A stretch of 64,000 bases of DNA from Fusibacter sp. 3D3 (GTDB taxonomy: Bacteria > Bacillota > Clostridia > Peptostreptococcales > Acidaminobacteraceae). Where the stretch lies: assembly GCF_001748365.1 (NCBI RefSeq), contig NZ_BDHH01000002.1, positions 293,023-357,022 on the forward strand, written 5' to 3'. Made by a program: the position numbers and the translations under genes. Below, piece by piece: positions 43,184-51,508 of the stretch. The first letter of the stretch is position 1. Each line of letters starts with the position of its first letter. The notes below the pieces were generated by a model. That model saw nothing but the letters and a program-made list of their open reading frames with translations. It did not search any database and had not been told where the DNA came from.

Positions 43184-44566
43184 ATGATAGATATGAGTAC
43201 CATCCAAAGGATTCACTTAATTGGAATTGGCGGGGTCAGTGTAAGCGCAATCGCTGAAATTTTACACACCAACGGTTATGAAATAAGCGGTTCTGATATG
43301 TCGTCATCTTCTACAACTGAAGCACTCAAAAATAAAGGTTTTAAAATATATATAGGGCATTCTGCCGATCATATAAAAAGCATTGATTTAGTCGTTTATA
43401 CATCTGCTGTAAGCGCTGAAAATCCAGAGTTATCAGAAGCTATCGCAAAAGGTATTCCCTGCATTTCCAGAGCAGAGATGTTAGGCGAAATCATGTCCTC
43501 TTATCAGGATAGCATTGCAATCTCTGGTACACATGGTAAAACAACAACCACATCGATGGTCACAAGATTATTAAACGATACAACCCTTGATCCGACTGCA
43601 CTTGTAGGCGGTTTTTTCTCAGATATCAAGAGTAATGTTCGAATCGGAAAAAGCGCATTATTCATTACTGAAGCCTGTGAATACAAGGAAAGTTTTTTAT
43701 CTTTTTATCCCAAAATAGGAGTCATCCTCAATATCGATGAAGATCATTTGGATTATTACAGAGATTTAGAGCATATTGTCAGCTCTTTTGCAAAGTTCAC
43801 TGAGAACATTCAAGAAGAGGGTGTTCTTATCTTAAATGGCGACGATTACAACAGCAAAAAAATCAAAGCTTATTATCATGGTCGTCTTATCACTTTTGGA
43901 ATGAATTCTGAATGCGATTTTAACGCCAAAAATGTCGTCTACAATCATTTAGGTTTTCCAACATTTGATGTTTATCATAAGGACCAGCTCAAGACTCAAA
44001 TTGCACTGTCTATTCCTGGGCAACACAATGTTTACAACGCACTTGCAGCCATTGCCACAGCCTCTGAATTCATACAAGACTTTGAGCTGATTCAATCCAG
44101 ATTGAATTCATTCACCAATGCCAAACGCCGTTTTGAACAAATTGGCAAAGTGAATGACATTATCATTATCGATGAATACGCACATCACCCAAGCGAAATA
44201 AAAGCAACGCTGCAAGCAACTCGTCGAATTGAATCCATGCATAGATTATACTGCATTTTTCAACCGCACACTTATTCGAGAACCAAAGAGCTTTTACATG
44301 AATTTGCAGGTTCTTTTAAATATGCAGACGAAGTTCTACTCACCAATATATATGCCGCTCGTGAAATGGACAAAGGCGAAATACATTCGAAAGATCTTTT
44401 AAGAGAGCTCCTTGCTGAAGGTGTCAATGCACTGTTTTTTGAGACATTTGATGAAATTGTCACCTATTTAGCTTCTAAATGCCAACCCTATGACTATGTG
44501 ATGACCATAGGCGCTGGCGATGTAAACAAAATTGGCTATCGGCTCACTGAAACATTAGGAAAATGA
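43184..44566 (+). CDS. murC: UDP-N-acetylmuramate-L-alanine ligase
   Basis: A 460-residue Mur ligase adding L-Ala to UDP-MurNAc, the first amino acid of the peptidoglycan stem. It has the N-terminal nucleotide-binding IHLIGIGGVSVSAIAE, P-loop GTHGKTTT at 115-122, central NIDEDHLDYY and the HHPSEI motif. GAGGTG precedes the ATG. It is one of only two plus-strand genes in the window and stands alone with its own promoter and terminator, divergent from purR; murC next to purR is common in Clostridia. Confidence 0.97.
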   Translation: MIDMSTIQRIHLIGIGGVSVSAIAEILHTNGYEISGSDMSSSSTTEALKNKGFKIYIGHSADHIKSIDLVVYTSAVSAENPELSEAIAKGIPCISRAEMLGEIMSSYQDSIAISGTHGKTTTTSMVTRLLNDTTLDPTALVGGFFSDIKSNVRIGKSALFITEACEYKESFLSFYPKIGVILNIDEDHLDYYRDLEHIVSSFAKFTENIQEEGVLILNGDDYNSKKIKAYYHGRLITFGMNSECDFNAKNVVYNHLGFPTFDVYHKDQLKTQIALSIPGQHNVYNALAAIATASEFIQDFELIQSRLNSFTNAKRRFEQIGKVNDIIIIDEYAHHPSEIKATLQATRRIESMHRLYCIFQPHTYSRTKELLHEFAGSFKYADEVLLTNIYAAREMDKGEIHSKDLLRELLAEGVNALFFETFDEIVTYLASKCQPYDYVMTIGAGDVNKIGYRLTETLGK

Positions 44567-44595
44567 AATTAAGTTTATCCCATTTATAAAATTAG

Positions 44596-44646
44596 AAAAA
44601 GCGTTTATTCATCCAGCGATTGCTGAGATGAATAAACGCTTTTTTA
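44596..44646. terminator. Bidirectional terminator between murC and the LCP gene
   Basis: An 18-bp perfect stem AAAAGCGTTTATTCATC / GATGAATAAACGCTTTT with T-runs on both strands serves the converging murC and LytR-type genes. Confidence 0.9.
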
Positions 44647-44661
44647 ATTTAACCGCTTTTT

Positions 44662-45705
44662 TCAATTTGTTGAATTCGTTTCAGGCGTTTTTTCTTTTTC
44701 TGCTTCAGGTTCTGTTTCAGGTTCTTCTATCTTTTTTTCGAGACCATAGATTTTGAACATTGTGTTTTCAAGTGCTGCTGGATCATGAATCCAATAGTCA
44801 AGACCACTAATGCGCTTACCTTCACCTTCGACTACATAAAAGGAAATTTGATCTGATTTCATACCGGCTGCTTTAACCGCATAGCCTAATGCCTTTTCAA
44901 TCGTCATATCTGTCTTGATATAATTGCTGTTGATAATCGTATTCATAACCGATGGCAACTGAGCACTCAACGCTTTTTTGATCATTGAATTTACAAAAGC
45001 CTGTTGTCTTGGAATCCGCTGAATATCGCCTTCACTGATGGTTTTCGAATTGTTTTGTCTAAATCTTAAAAATTTGACCGTTTCGCTTCCGCTGAGTGTT
45101 TGAAGACCTGCTTTAATGTGAATATGAAGCTCTGGAGTCGCCCATGAATCATCGTAATCCATATCAAATGGCACTTTAACTTCATAACCCCCAAGGACGT
45201 CCACAACTGCCTGAACCGCTTTAAAATCTATTCGAACATAGTAATCGATCGGAACGCCCAAAAACTCAGATAGGTATTTTTTCATGCCATTGACACCGCC
45301 AACCTCTTTCATCCCGTAAACTGCATTCATCTTCTTTTGCCCAGGATTATTGTGGCCTTCCACAGGGTGATAAGTATCACGGGGTATAGATAAAATATCT
45401 AATTTCTGTGTATCTGGATCAAAACTAATAAACATCATTGTATCTGCTAGCGAGTCATTGAGCCCAAATGCGAGCACATTAACTCTATTCGAACTCTCTG
45501 CTATCTTCTGCAGCTCCGTTCGATTATCTTCTTCAACTGGCAGCTTTTCAGGCTCAACATTGATAGGCGTTGTTGAAGCGGGACCTTCCGTTGGTGTTTT
45601 AGCGACGCTCTTTTCATGATTCTTTTCTATGGCAAAAAATGTACCCGCGATTACAACTGTAAAGCATATAAAAGATATAACAAATAATTTAATGTAAAAC
45701 TTCAT
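44662..45705 (-). CDS. LytR-CpsA-Psr family phosphotransferase
   Basis: A 347-residue bitopic protein with an N-terminal membrane helix (about 7-26), a Pro/Thr/Glu linker, and an LCP domain (about 70-300) with DTMMFISFDPDTQKLDILSIPRDTY and FLRFRQN..EGDIQRIPRQQAF, whose Arg and Asp residues bind polyprenyl pyrophosphate. LCP enzymes attach teichoic acids or capsule polymers to peptidoglycan. The C-terminal 30 residues are Glu/Pro/Thr-rich. Nearby inverted repeats (GTAACATAA/TTATGTTAC) overlap its promoter region. Which polymer it attaches is not visible. Confidence 0.93.
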   Translation of the reverse strand: MKFYIKLFVISFICFTVVIAGTFFAIEKNHEKSVAKTPTEGPASTTPINVEPEKLPVEEDNRTELQKIAESSNRVNVLAFGLNDSLADTMMFISFDPDTQKLDILSIPRDTYHPVEGHNNPGQKKMNAVYGMKEVGGVNGMKKYLSEFLGVPIDYYVRIDFKAVQAVVDVLGGYEVKVPFDMDYDDSWATPELHIHIKAGLQTLSGSETVKFLRFRQNNSKTISEGDIQRIPRQQAFVNSMIKKALSAQLPSVMNTIINSNYIKTDMTIEKALGYAVKAAGMKSDQISFYVVEGEGKRISGLDYWIHDPAALENTMFKIYGLEKKIEEPETEPEAEKEKTPETNSTN

Positions 45706-45740
45706 ATTGAGATTCCTTTCATAATAAGATCTATTTTATT

Positions 45741-45781
45741 GTAACATAATAGGAAAGGCACCCGTTTTACATTTATGTTAC
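45741..45781. promoter_or_regulatory. Inverted repeat upstream of the LCP gene
   Basis: Perfect 9-base arms GTAACATAA (45741-45749) and TTATGTTAC (45773-45781) separated by 23 bases, between hbd and the LCP gene. The arm nearest the LCP gene overlaps a TACAAT -10-like box on the minus strand, so it could be an operator. A weak hbd transcript end is the alternative. Confidence 0.4.
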
Positions 45782-45803
45782 ATCCTTTTAACGCTGTTTC
45801 TAC

Positions 45804-46643
45804 TTAATACTGATAAAAGCCCGCCCCTGATTTTCTGCCAAGGTGTCCAGCCCTCACCATTTTTCTTAGAAGTGGATGTGGTCTGTACTTAGGATCTTTA
45901 AATTCATCAAATAAAACTTCCATTATCGCTAGATTCACATCATTTCCAATAAGATCTGCAAGCGCCAAAGGTCCAATCGGATGATTTGCACCAAGCATCA
46001 TCGCTTTATCAATATCTTCCGCAGTTGCAACACCCTCTGCTAAAATGCCCACCGCTTCATTGATCATTGGAATTAAAATTCTATTGACCACAAATCCAGG
46101 TGCTTCTTCAACCTTTACAGGATCTTTGCCCACTTTTGTCGAAAGATCATAAACGATATCATAGGTTGCATCAGAAGTTGAAATGCCCTTGATGATTTCA
46201 ACTAATTTCATAACGGGTACCGGATTAAAAAAATGCATCCCAATTATTTTATCTGGTCTCTTAGTGACTGCCGCTATTTCAGTAATCGAAAGAGAAGATG
46301 TATTGGTTGCTAAAATAGCTTCTGCTTTAACCACTTGATCAAGCTCTTCAAATATTTTCTTTTTAACATTCATATTTTCAGTTGCAGCTTCTATAATAAA
46401 ATCACAATCCTTCAAAGCCTGAACATCAGAAGTCGTTTGAATTCTACTAAGGCTCGCAATCTTATCTGCTTCACTTAACTTACCCTTTGTCACAAGCTTC
46501 CCGTACGCTTTCTCAATACCTTTGAGACCTTTATCAAGCGCCTCTTCATTTAAATCACGCATAACGACATCAAAGCCATTTTGAGCAAATATTTGAACGA
46601 TCCCAGCGCCCATAGTGCCTGCTCCTAAAATACCGATTTTCAT
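45804..46643 (-). CDS. hbd: 3-hydroxybutyryl-CoA dehydrogenase
   Basis: A 279-residue NAD(P)H-dependent enzyme reducing acetoacetyl-CoA to (S)-3-hydroxybutyryl-CoA. The Rossmann start [18 protein letters not shown], the [11 protein letters not shown] loop and the catalytic His in [17 protein letters not shown] are all present. An ATG two codons earlier is too close to GGAGG; the one at 46643 has a 7-base spacing. Downstream of crotonase (35 to 40-base gap), it forms part of a butyryl-CoA or beta-oxidation module; thiolase and butyryl-CoA dehydrogenase are not in this window. Confidence 0.94.
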   Translation of the reverse strand: MKIGILGAGTMGAGIVQIFAQNGFDVVMRDLNEEALDKGLKGIEKAYGKLVTKGKLSEADKIASLSRIQTTSDVQALKDCDFIIEAATENMNVKKKIFEELDQVVKAEAILATNTSSLSITEIAAVTKRPDKIIGMHFFNPVPVMKLVEIIKGISTSDATYDIVYDLSTKVGKDPVKVEEAPGFVVNRILIPMINEAVGILAEGVATAEDIDKAMMLGANHPIGPLALADLIGNDVNLAIMEVLFDEFKDPKYRPHPLLRKMVRAGHLGRKSGAGFYQY

Positions 46644-46684
46644 AATCATTCCTCCTACTTTTGTTGAGTTATTAACCCATAAAA

Positions 46685-47455
46685 TTACTTGTTTTGAAAC
46701 GCTGCTTTTCCCTTATTTAGAAAAGCTTTCATGCCATCTTTCTGGTCAAGTGTTGCAAAACAAAGTCCGAATAATGTCGCTTCAACCTCATTGCCCTCTT
46801 CAATCGAGACATTTGCACCTACATCGATCGCTTTTTTTGCATACTTAACCGCAATTGGTGCTTGTGATGCAATCAATTCAGCAGTTTCAAGAGCAACTTC
46901 AAGAACATTATCCGCTGTAATGCCATTGATCAAACCAATTTTTTCAGCATGCTCAGCATCAATCATTCTTCCAGTATAAATAATTTCTTTCGCTTTTGCA
47001 ATCCCTACGACCCTTGGTAATCTTTGTGTACCTGCAAATCCTGGGGTAATCCCAAGTGAAACCTCAGGCTGACCAAATTTCGCCTTTTCATGAGCATATC
47101 TCAGATCACAACTCAGAGCAAATTCAAGCCCACCACCCAGTGCAAAACCGTTTACTGCAGCAATAGTAACCTTCTCCATCTTCTCAACTGCTCTGAAAAC
47201 ACTTTGTCCAAGTCTTCCAAATTGCCGACCCTCTTCGGCGTTAAGTGATGCCATCGCTTTGATATCTGCACCCGCAATAAAAGCTTTGCCTGCGCCTGTA
47301 AAAACAACAACCGTTATTTCAGAATCTTGTTCCAATTCCGCGATCAATGTTTTAAGCTCGTACAGTGTTTCTTCATTGAGGGCATTCAGAGCGTTAGGTC
47401 TGTTAAAGGTAACAATCCCTATTTGGTCCCTCTTTTCGAATAATATGTTTTCCAT
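46685..47455 (-). CDS. crt: Enoyl-CoA hydratase / 3-hydroxybutyryl-CoA dehydratase (crotonase)
   Basis: A 256-residue crotonase-fold protein. The oxyanion segments [13 protein letters not shown] and [16 protein letters not shown] are intact, as are the two catalytic glutamates expected in [16 protein letters not shown]. It dehydrates 3-hydroxybutyryl-CoA to crotonyl-CoA. AAGGTGAG precedes the ATG. It is followed by hbd. The gene pair sits behind lspA and a small membrane protein, which is a different setting from the usual bcs operon, so it may be one of several copies in the genome. Confidence 0.92.
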   Translation of the reverse strand: MENILFEKRDQIGIVTFNRPNALNALNEETLYELKTLIAELEQDSEITVVVFTGAGKAFIAGADIKAMASLNAEEGRQFGRLGQSVFRAVEKMEKVTIAAVNGFALGGGLEFALSCDLRYAHEKAKFGQPEVSLGITPGFAGTQRLPRVVGIAKAKEIIYTGRMIDAEHAEKIGLINGITADNVLEVALETAELIASQAPIAVKYAKKAIDVGANVSIEEGNEVEATLFGLCFATLDQKDGMKAFLNKGKAAFQNK

Positions 47456-47489
47456 ATCTTCTCACCTTCCCTATGTTTTGTGACTTATA

Positions 47490-47867
47490 TCAATGAAGCA
47501 ATGCTTCGATGATAAACCCTATTACTAACAGTTCCACAGCAATGATTGTTGGATACAGGCCTCTGTACTCGATACTTTCATTTTCGGGTGTTTCCGAATT
47601 TGTCGATTTTTTTTCATCTATTGACCGTGTTACATCATCATATTGATTATGCGTAAAAAATGAAAATCTCGTCTTGGGAGAGCCTATAAATCCATATGCA
47701 GCTACGAGCATTGCCGCTGATGAACCCGCTAGAACGGCCATGTAAGCCCCTTGTATAAACCCCTTCTTGAGCAATAGACCCGCTAATCCACCTACTAGAG
47801 CAAATCCCCCAGCATAAATCACACCTCTGACAAGTGCTTTAACTATTAATTCCGTTAGACGCTTCAT
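47490..47867 (-). CDS. Small membrane protein of unknown function
   Basis: A 125-residue protein that I do not recognise. It shows a basic N-terminus (MKRLTELIVKALVRG), two membrane helices (about 14-35 and 40-60) with Gly/Ala-rich packing, a hydrophilic stretch of about 40 residues rich in Ser, Asp, Glu and Asn, and a C-terminal helix (about 105-124). It begins 11 bases after lspA and is followed by crt, so it belongs to the cls-lspA transcript. A good AGGAG-type site is present upstream. Confidence 0.75.
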   Translation of the reverse strand: MKRLTELIVKALVRGVIYAGGFALVGGLAGLLLKKGFIQGAYMAVLAGSSAAMLVAAYGFIGSPKTRFSFFTHNQYDDVTRSIDEKKSTNSETPENESIEYRGLYPTIIAVELLVIGFIIEALLH

Positions 47868-47878
47868 TTAACCTCTCC

Positions 47879-48331
47879 TTAAAATTCATACTTGAGAAAA
47901 ACAGTTGCATAACCAAGTAAAATCACACCACAGACCACCAAGACATCTGCAACATTAAAGATTGGAAAATTGATAAATTTAAATTCAAAAAAGTCTACAA
48001 CATAATTGAGTCTCGCTCTGTCGATAAAATTGCCTAACGCGCCTGAAATAATGAGCATATACGACAATTTAACCACTATTGGATCACTTATCTTAATCGC
48101 CTTTGTCATCATACCTAAAAGCACAGCAATAATCAATAAGGTGATGATGATTAAAAGCAATTGTTTATCGCGTAATATACTAAATGCGGCACCCGTATTC
48201 TCTGTATAATGAAATCCCAGAAATCCTGGAATAAAATCCATGCTCTTTTGTGGCATCAGATGGGTTACGGCCCAATATTTTGTCAATTGGTCCACTGCAA
48301 CAGCCACGAGTATCATAAAAAAATAAATCAT
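47879..48331 (-). CDS. lspA: Lipoprotein signal peptidase (signal peptidase II)
   Basis: A 150-residue membrane aspartyl protease with four helices that removes signal peptides from lipidated prolipoproteins, such as PrsA, Ggt and the DUF6305 protein in this window. Conserved blocks: DQLTKYW, TENTGAAFS, GALGNFIDR, and the catalytic pair D113 in VVDF and D129 in FNVADV. Length is standard. It starts 8 bases after cls. Confidence 0.96.
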   Translation of the reverse strand: MIYFFMILVAVAVDQLTKYWAVTHLMPQKSMDFIPGFLGFHYTENTGAAFSILRDKQLLLIIITLLIIAVLLGMMTKAIKISDPIVVKLSYMLIISGALGNFIDRARLNYVVDFFEFKFINFPIFNVADVLVVCGVILLGYATVFLKYEF

Positions 48332-48339
48332 AACACCTC

Positions 48340-49890
48340 CTATTGTAATGGGGAGACTAATCTGCCCAAAGCTTCTAACACTTTATTTGTAAATGGCCTC
48401 TTTTTAAAATGATCCCATATAAATTCGTTGCATTCAGTCAGATCCTTTACAAAATCTTCTTCCAACCGTATAATCGTCGGCACATCGTAAATAAAGGCAT
48501 TCACTTCAAAGTTGATTTCAAGGGATCGAATATCTAGATTTGTGGTACCAACCGTTGCCGACAAACGATCTACAATCATAATTTTCGAATGTATAAATCC
48601 ATTTTTATATTGATATATTTTGACGCCAGCCTCAAGCAAGGTTTCAATATTGGATTGAGATGCCCAGTACACAAAAAAGTGATCTGGTTGTGAAGGAATA
48701 ATAATGCGCACATCTACACCACTTAAAGCTGCGGTCTTTAGGCCCATCATCAAACTCTCTTCTGGAACAAGATAGGGCGTTGTAATCCATATTTTATCAG
48801 TGGCAGATGCCATCATCTTATAAAAAGCTTGCAAGATAGCCTGCCATTCAGAATCTGGTCCCGAAGCAACCACTTGCATCAAGGCTTGTTTGTGAATGGC
48901 ATGTTCAGGGAAGTAATCCGCGCCATCGATTAATTGCTTGGCTACATAATTCCAGTCATTTAAAAATATAGTTTGAAGTGCATAAACAGCCTCACCTTTT
49001 ATTTCTAGATGTGTATCTCTCCAGAAATCAAATCGATCTGATTTTCCAAGGTATTCATCACCAATGTTTAATCCACCCACAAAACCAACCGTGCCATCGA
49101 CCACGACAATCTTTCTATGATTTCTGTAATTTAGATCTCTTGAAAAAAGTGGAAAGGCAACCGGAAAAAATGGATAAACCTCTACCCCCGCTTTTTTAAG
49201 GCTTTCAATATAATACTTAGAAAGTCTAAACGAACCGACTGCGTCATATATAATTCTGACCTTAACGCCTTTTTTGGCCTTTTCAATGAGCAATCTTCGG
49301 ATATCATTTCCAATCTGATCATCTTTAATGATAAAGTACTCAATGTGTATATGCGCCTTCGCGCGCTCTATACACCCGACTAAGCGACTGAATTTGCTCA
49401 TGCCATTTGTAAGTACATTAATTTCATTATTAAGGGAAAACGGCGCCTTCGCGTTGGTTAAAAGGAGTTGCATGAGGCGTTTATTATGTGCATTTTTACT
49501 GTTAGGTAAATCGATATAATCAATTAGGCCTTGTTGAACTTTTGCAGCATGTGACAATCGATCTGAATCGCTTAGATGTTTACTTTTAGAAAGCGATTTT
49601 TTACGATAACTTCTTCCAAAGAGAATATAACACAAAAAACCGAGCAAGGGAATCAGTGTTAACACGAGTAGCCAAGCCACTGTACGAGAAGGATTCTTAT
49701 TCTCTAAAAATATCACGATGGCAATCCACAGGATATTAATTCTAAATAACCAGTATATCGTATTAAAGGCGATTTCAATATATCTATTTTGATTTGCATG
49801 TTGAGCCAGCCAATAATAGCCAAGCCATAAAGAGCCCGTGACTAAAAGAGTCAATAGAATGATCAAAACCCGCCTAATTAAACGTTCCAT
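48340..49890 (-). CDS. cls: Cardiolipin synthase
   Basis: A 516-residue phospholipase D-superfamily enzyme that condenses two phosphatidylglycerol molecules. Two N-terminal membrane helices plus a third hydrophobic segment precede the catalytic domain. Both HKD motifs are intact: HRKIVVVD from H258 and HSKIMIVD from H434, each with downstream Gly-Gly/Thr-Asn positions. Full length for the Firmicute family. A 148-bp repeat lies immediately upstream (49915-50062), so its promoter may lie in or near the repeat. Confidence 0.94.
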   Translation of the reverse strand: MERLIRRVLIILLTLLVTGSLWLGYYWLAQHANQNRYIEIAFNTIYWLFRINILWIAIVIFLENKNPSRTVAWLLVLTLIPLLGFLCYILFGRSYRKKSLSKSKHLSDSDRLSHAAKVQQGLIDYIDLPNSKNAHNKRLMQLLLTNAKAPFSLNNEINVLTNGMSKFSRLVGCIERAKAHIHIEYFIIKDDQIGNDIRRLLIEKAKKGVKVRIIYDAVGSFRLSKYYIESLKKAGVEVYPFFPVAFPLFSRDLNYRNHRKIVVVDGTVGFVGGLNIGDEYLGKSDRFDFWRDTHLEIKGEAVYALQTIFLNDWNYVAKQLIDGADYFPEHAIHKQALMQVVASGPDSEWQAILQAFYKMMASATDKIWITTPYLVPEESLMMGLKTAALSGVDVRIIIPSQPDHFFVYWASQSNIETLLEAGVKIYQYKNGFIHSKIMIVDRLSATVGTTNLDIRSLEINFEVNAFIYDVPTIIRLEEDFVKDLTECNEFIWDHFKKRPFTNKVLEALGRLVSPLQ

Positions 49891-49914
49891 AAAACCCCCT
49901 CCTTTTGAGTGGTC

Positions 49915-50062
49915 ATCAAAGCATATACTCAGTCCGCTTCGCTACCTTCGTAACACTTGCACAATCCTATCGGATTGCATTCAGTGGGCGTTTGGACTCC
50001 CACTGAATTAGGAATATGAACCCCCACTTTGAGAAGTGGGGGACATCTCCTCAAGGGTTATA
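49915..50062. repeat. 148-bp intergenic repeat, copy 2
   Basis: This is the second copy of the element at 19064-19211. Differences are limited to four substitutions. One restores a perfect CCCCCACTT-n4-AAGTGGGGG stem here (GAGG in copy 1). It starts 5 bases after the trmB stop on the minus strand and ends 24 bases before cls. Both copies follow a minus-strand stop codon and have the same orientation. Confidence 0.85.
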
Positions 50063-50067
50063 ATATC

Positions 50068-50718
50068 TCAATTCCTAAATTTGGCTTCAACACGATAGAT
50101 GAGAAAACCTTTTTTAGAAAATTTTTCTTCATACTCTGTCATGATATTTTCAAGATCATTTTGTGAATGTAGATCAAGTGCTATATTTTTCATAATCATA
50201 TCTAGTGCACAAAACTCGTTGAGAGAAAACTCAAACAAGGCTTGGTTGTCCGTTTTAAAATGAATCCAACCGTCTTCTTTAAGAACAGATTGGTATTTTT
50301 TCATAAAATCTCTATAAGTTAAACGTCTTTTATAATGCCTTTTTTTAGGCCAAGGATCGCTAAAGTTCAAATAAATCCTCGAGAGCTCATCTGCGTCAAA
50401 AAAATTATTGACCTCATTCAAATCAATCATAATCATTTTTAGATTAGGCAATTTCACTTTAGCTGCATGTTGAGCGGCTTTTAAAATGACTTCAGTGATC
50501 ACATCTATCATGATAAAATTGACATCTGGATGACGCTTTGCCATTTCAATAATAAATCGACCTTTTCCACCACCAAATTCCGCATGAATCTCATGATCAT
50601 TTCCAAAGACTTCATGCCACTTACTCTTCTTGCTTGCTGGGTCTACCACAAAAACTTGATCATAAGTAACCAACTCTTCGAACGCCCCTTTTATTTTTCT
50701 GACTCTCACTTTATACAC
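50068..50718 (-). CDS. trmB: tRNA (guanine-N7)-methyltransferase
   Basis: A 216-residue SAM-dependent Rossmann methyltransferase that modifies G46 of tRNA. Motifs: the glycine-rich GGGKGRFI SAM loop, FIMIDVITEV, and the family signature NFSDPWPKKRHYKRRLT, followed by FKTDNQALFE. Length is standard. An extended -10 (TGCTATAAT) lies 17 bases upstream after the pyrE terminator. It is the first gene before the repeat and cls. Confidence 0.95.
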   Translation of the reverse strand: MYKVRVRKIKGAFEELVTYDQVFVVDPASKKSKWHEVFGNDHEIHAEFGGGKGRFIIEMAKRHPDVNFIMIDVITEVILKAAQHAAKVKLPNLKMIMIDLNEVNNFFDADELSRIYLNFSDPWPKKRHYKRRLTYRDFMKKYQSVLKEDGWIHFKTDNQALFEFSLNEFCALDMIMKNIALDLHSQNDLENIMTEYEEKFSKKGFLIYRVEAKFRN

Positions 50719-50734
50719 CTCTTATTCAATCTCT

Positions 50735-50743
50735 ATTATAGCA
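50735..50743 (-). promoter_or_regulatory. Extended -10 promoter of trmB
   Basis: TGCTATAAT on the minus strand, overlapping the region just after the pyrE terminator. Confidence 0.5.
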
Positions 50744-50753
50744 AATTCAAATC

Positions 50754-50783
50754 AAAAGAACATCCTTAAATAAAGATGTTCTT
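50754..50783 (-). terminator. Intrinsic terminator of pyrE
   Basis: A 9-bp perfect stem AAGAACATC/GATGTTCTT with a short T-rich tail on both strands. Confidence 0.75.
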
Positions 50784-50802
50784 CTTGTTATTGCAAATAG
50801 GC

Positions 50803-51435
50803 TTAAGCCTCTGTAAACATTTTAGGATTATCGCTCCATTTTAAAAGCGTTTCTTTGCTGCTTTCATCTACGTAATTTTTCTCTACTGCAATTGGCAATA
50901 ATGTCTTATAATCTGTAAGCGTATCAAATAGAACGCCTTTTTCATTAAAAATTTCATCCACTTGTGCAAAGTTATAACTGAAGATTGCTAAAACACTTAA
51001 AACATCTGCGCCTTCTTCTATTAATGCTTCACACGCCTTCATTGAACTGCCGCCTGTAGAAAGTAAATCTTCTATTAAAACCACTTTACTACCTGGTTTT
51101 AAATAGCCTTCTATCTGCTTTCCTTTTCCGTGTCCCTTAGGATTGCTTCTGACATAAACCATAGGCAAATCTAAAATTTGAGCCACCCATGCTGCATGTG
51201 GAATACCTGCTGTAGCTGTCCCCGCGATGACATCAACTTCTTTATACTTTTCTCTGATCCTATCTGCAAATCCATTTGCAATTAAATCCCTTACTTTAGG
51301 AAAACTAATCGTCATTCGGTTATCACAGTAAACGGGTGATTTAATACCAGAAACCCATGTAAACAACTGATCTTCACCTACTATTGAAACCGCTTTAATC
51401 TCTAAAAGGGCTTCTGCAACTTGCCTTGATATCAT
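50803..51435 (-). CDS. pyrE: Orotate phosphoribosyltransferase
   Basis: A 210-residue type I phosphoribosyltransferase joining orotate to PRPP to give OMP. The PRPP motif VVLIEDLLSTGGSS and the flexible loop YVRSNPKGHGKGKQIEG are clear. It stands apart from other pyr genes, which are not in this window. It lies 70-odd bases after the exported DUF4015 gene and ends with a terminator. The start ATG follows an AGGAGGCAG site. Confidence 0.95.
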   Translation of the reverse strand: MISRQVAEALLEIKAVSIVGEDQLFTWVSGIKSPVYCDNRMTISFPKVRDLIANGFADRIREKYKEVDVIAGTATAGIPHAAWVAQILDLPMVYVRSNPKGHGKGKQIEGYLKPGSKVVLIEDLLSTGGSSMKACEALIEEGADVLSVLAIFSYNFAQVDEIFNEKGVLFDTLTDYKTLLPIAVEKNYVDESSKETLLKWSDNPKMFTEA

Positions 51436-51508
51436 CTTCTGCCTCCTACAACTTTATAATTTGACTATTGTTAGAGCGTCAAAAGCCAGTTTCACACAAA
51501 CCCTCTAA

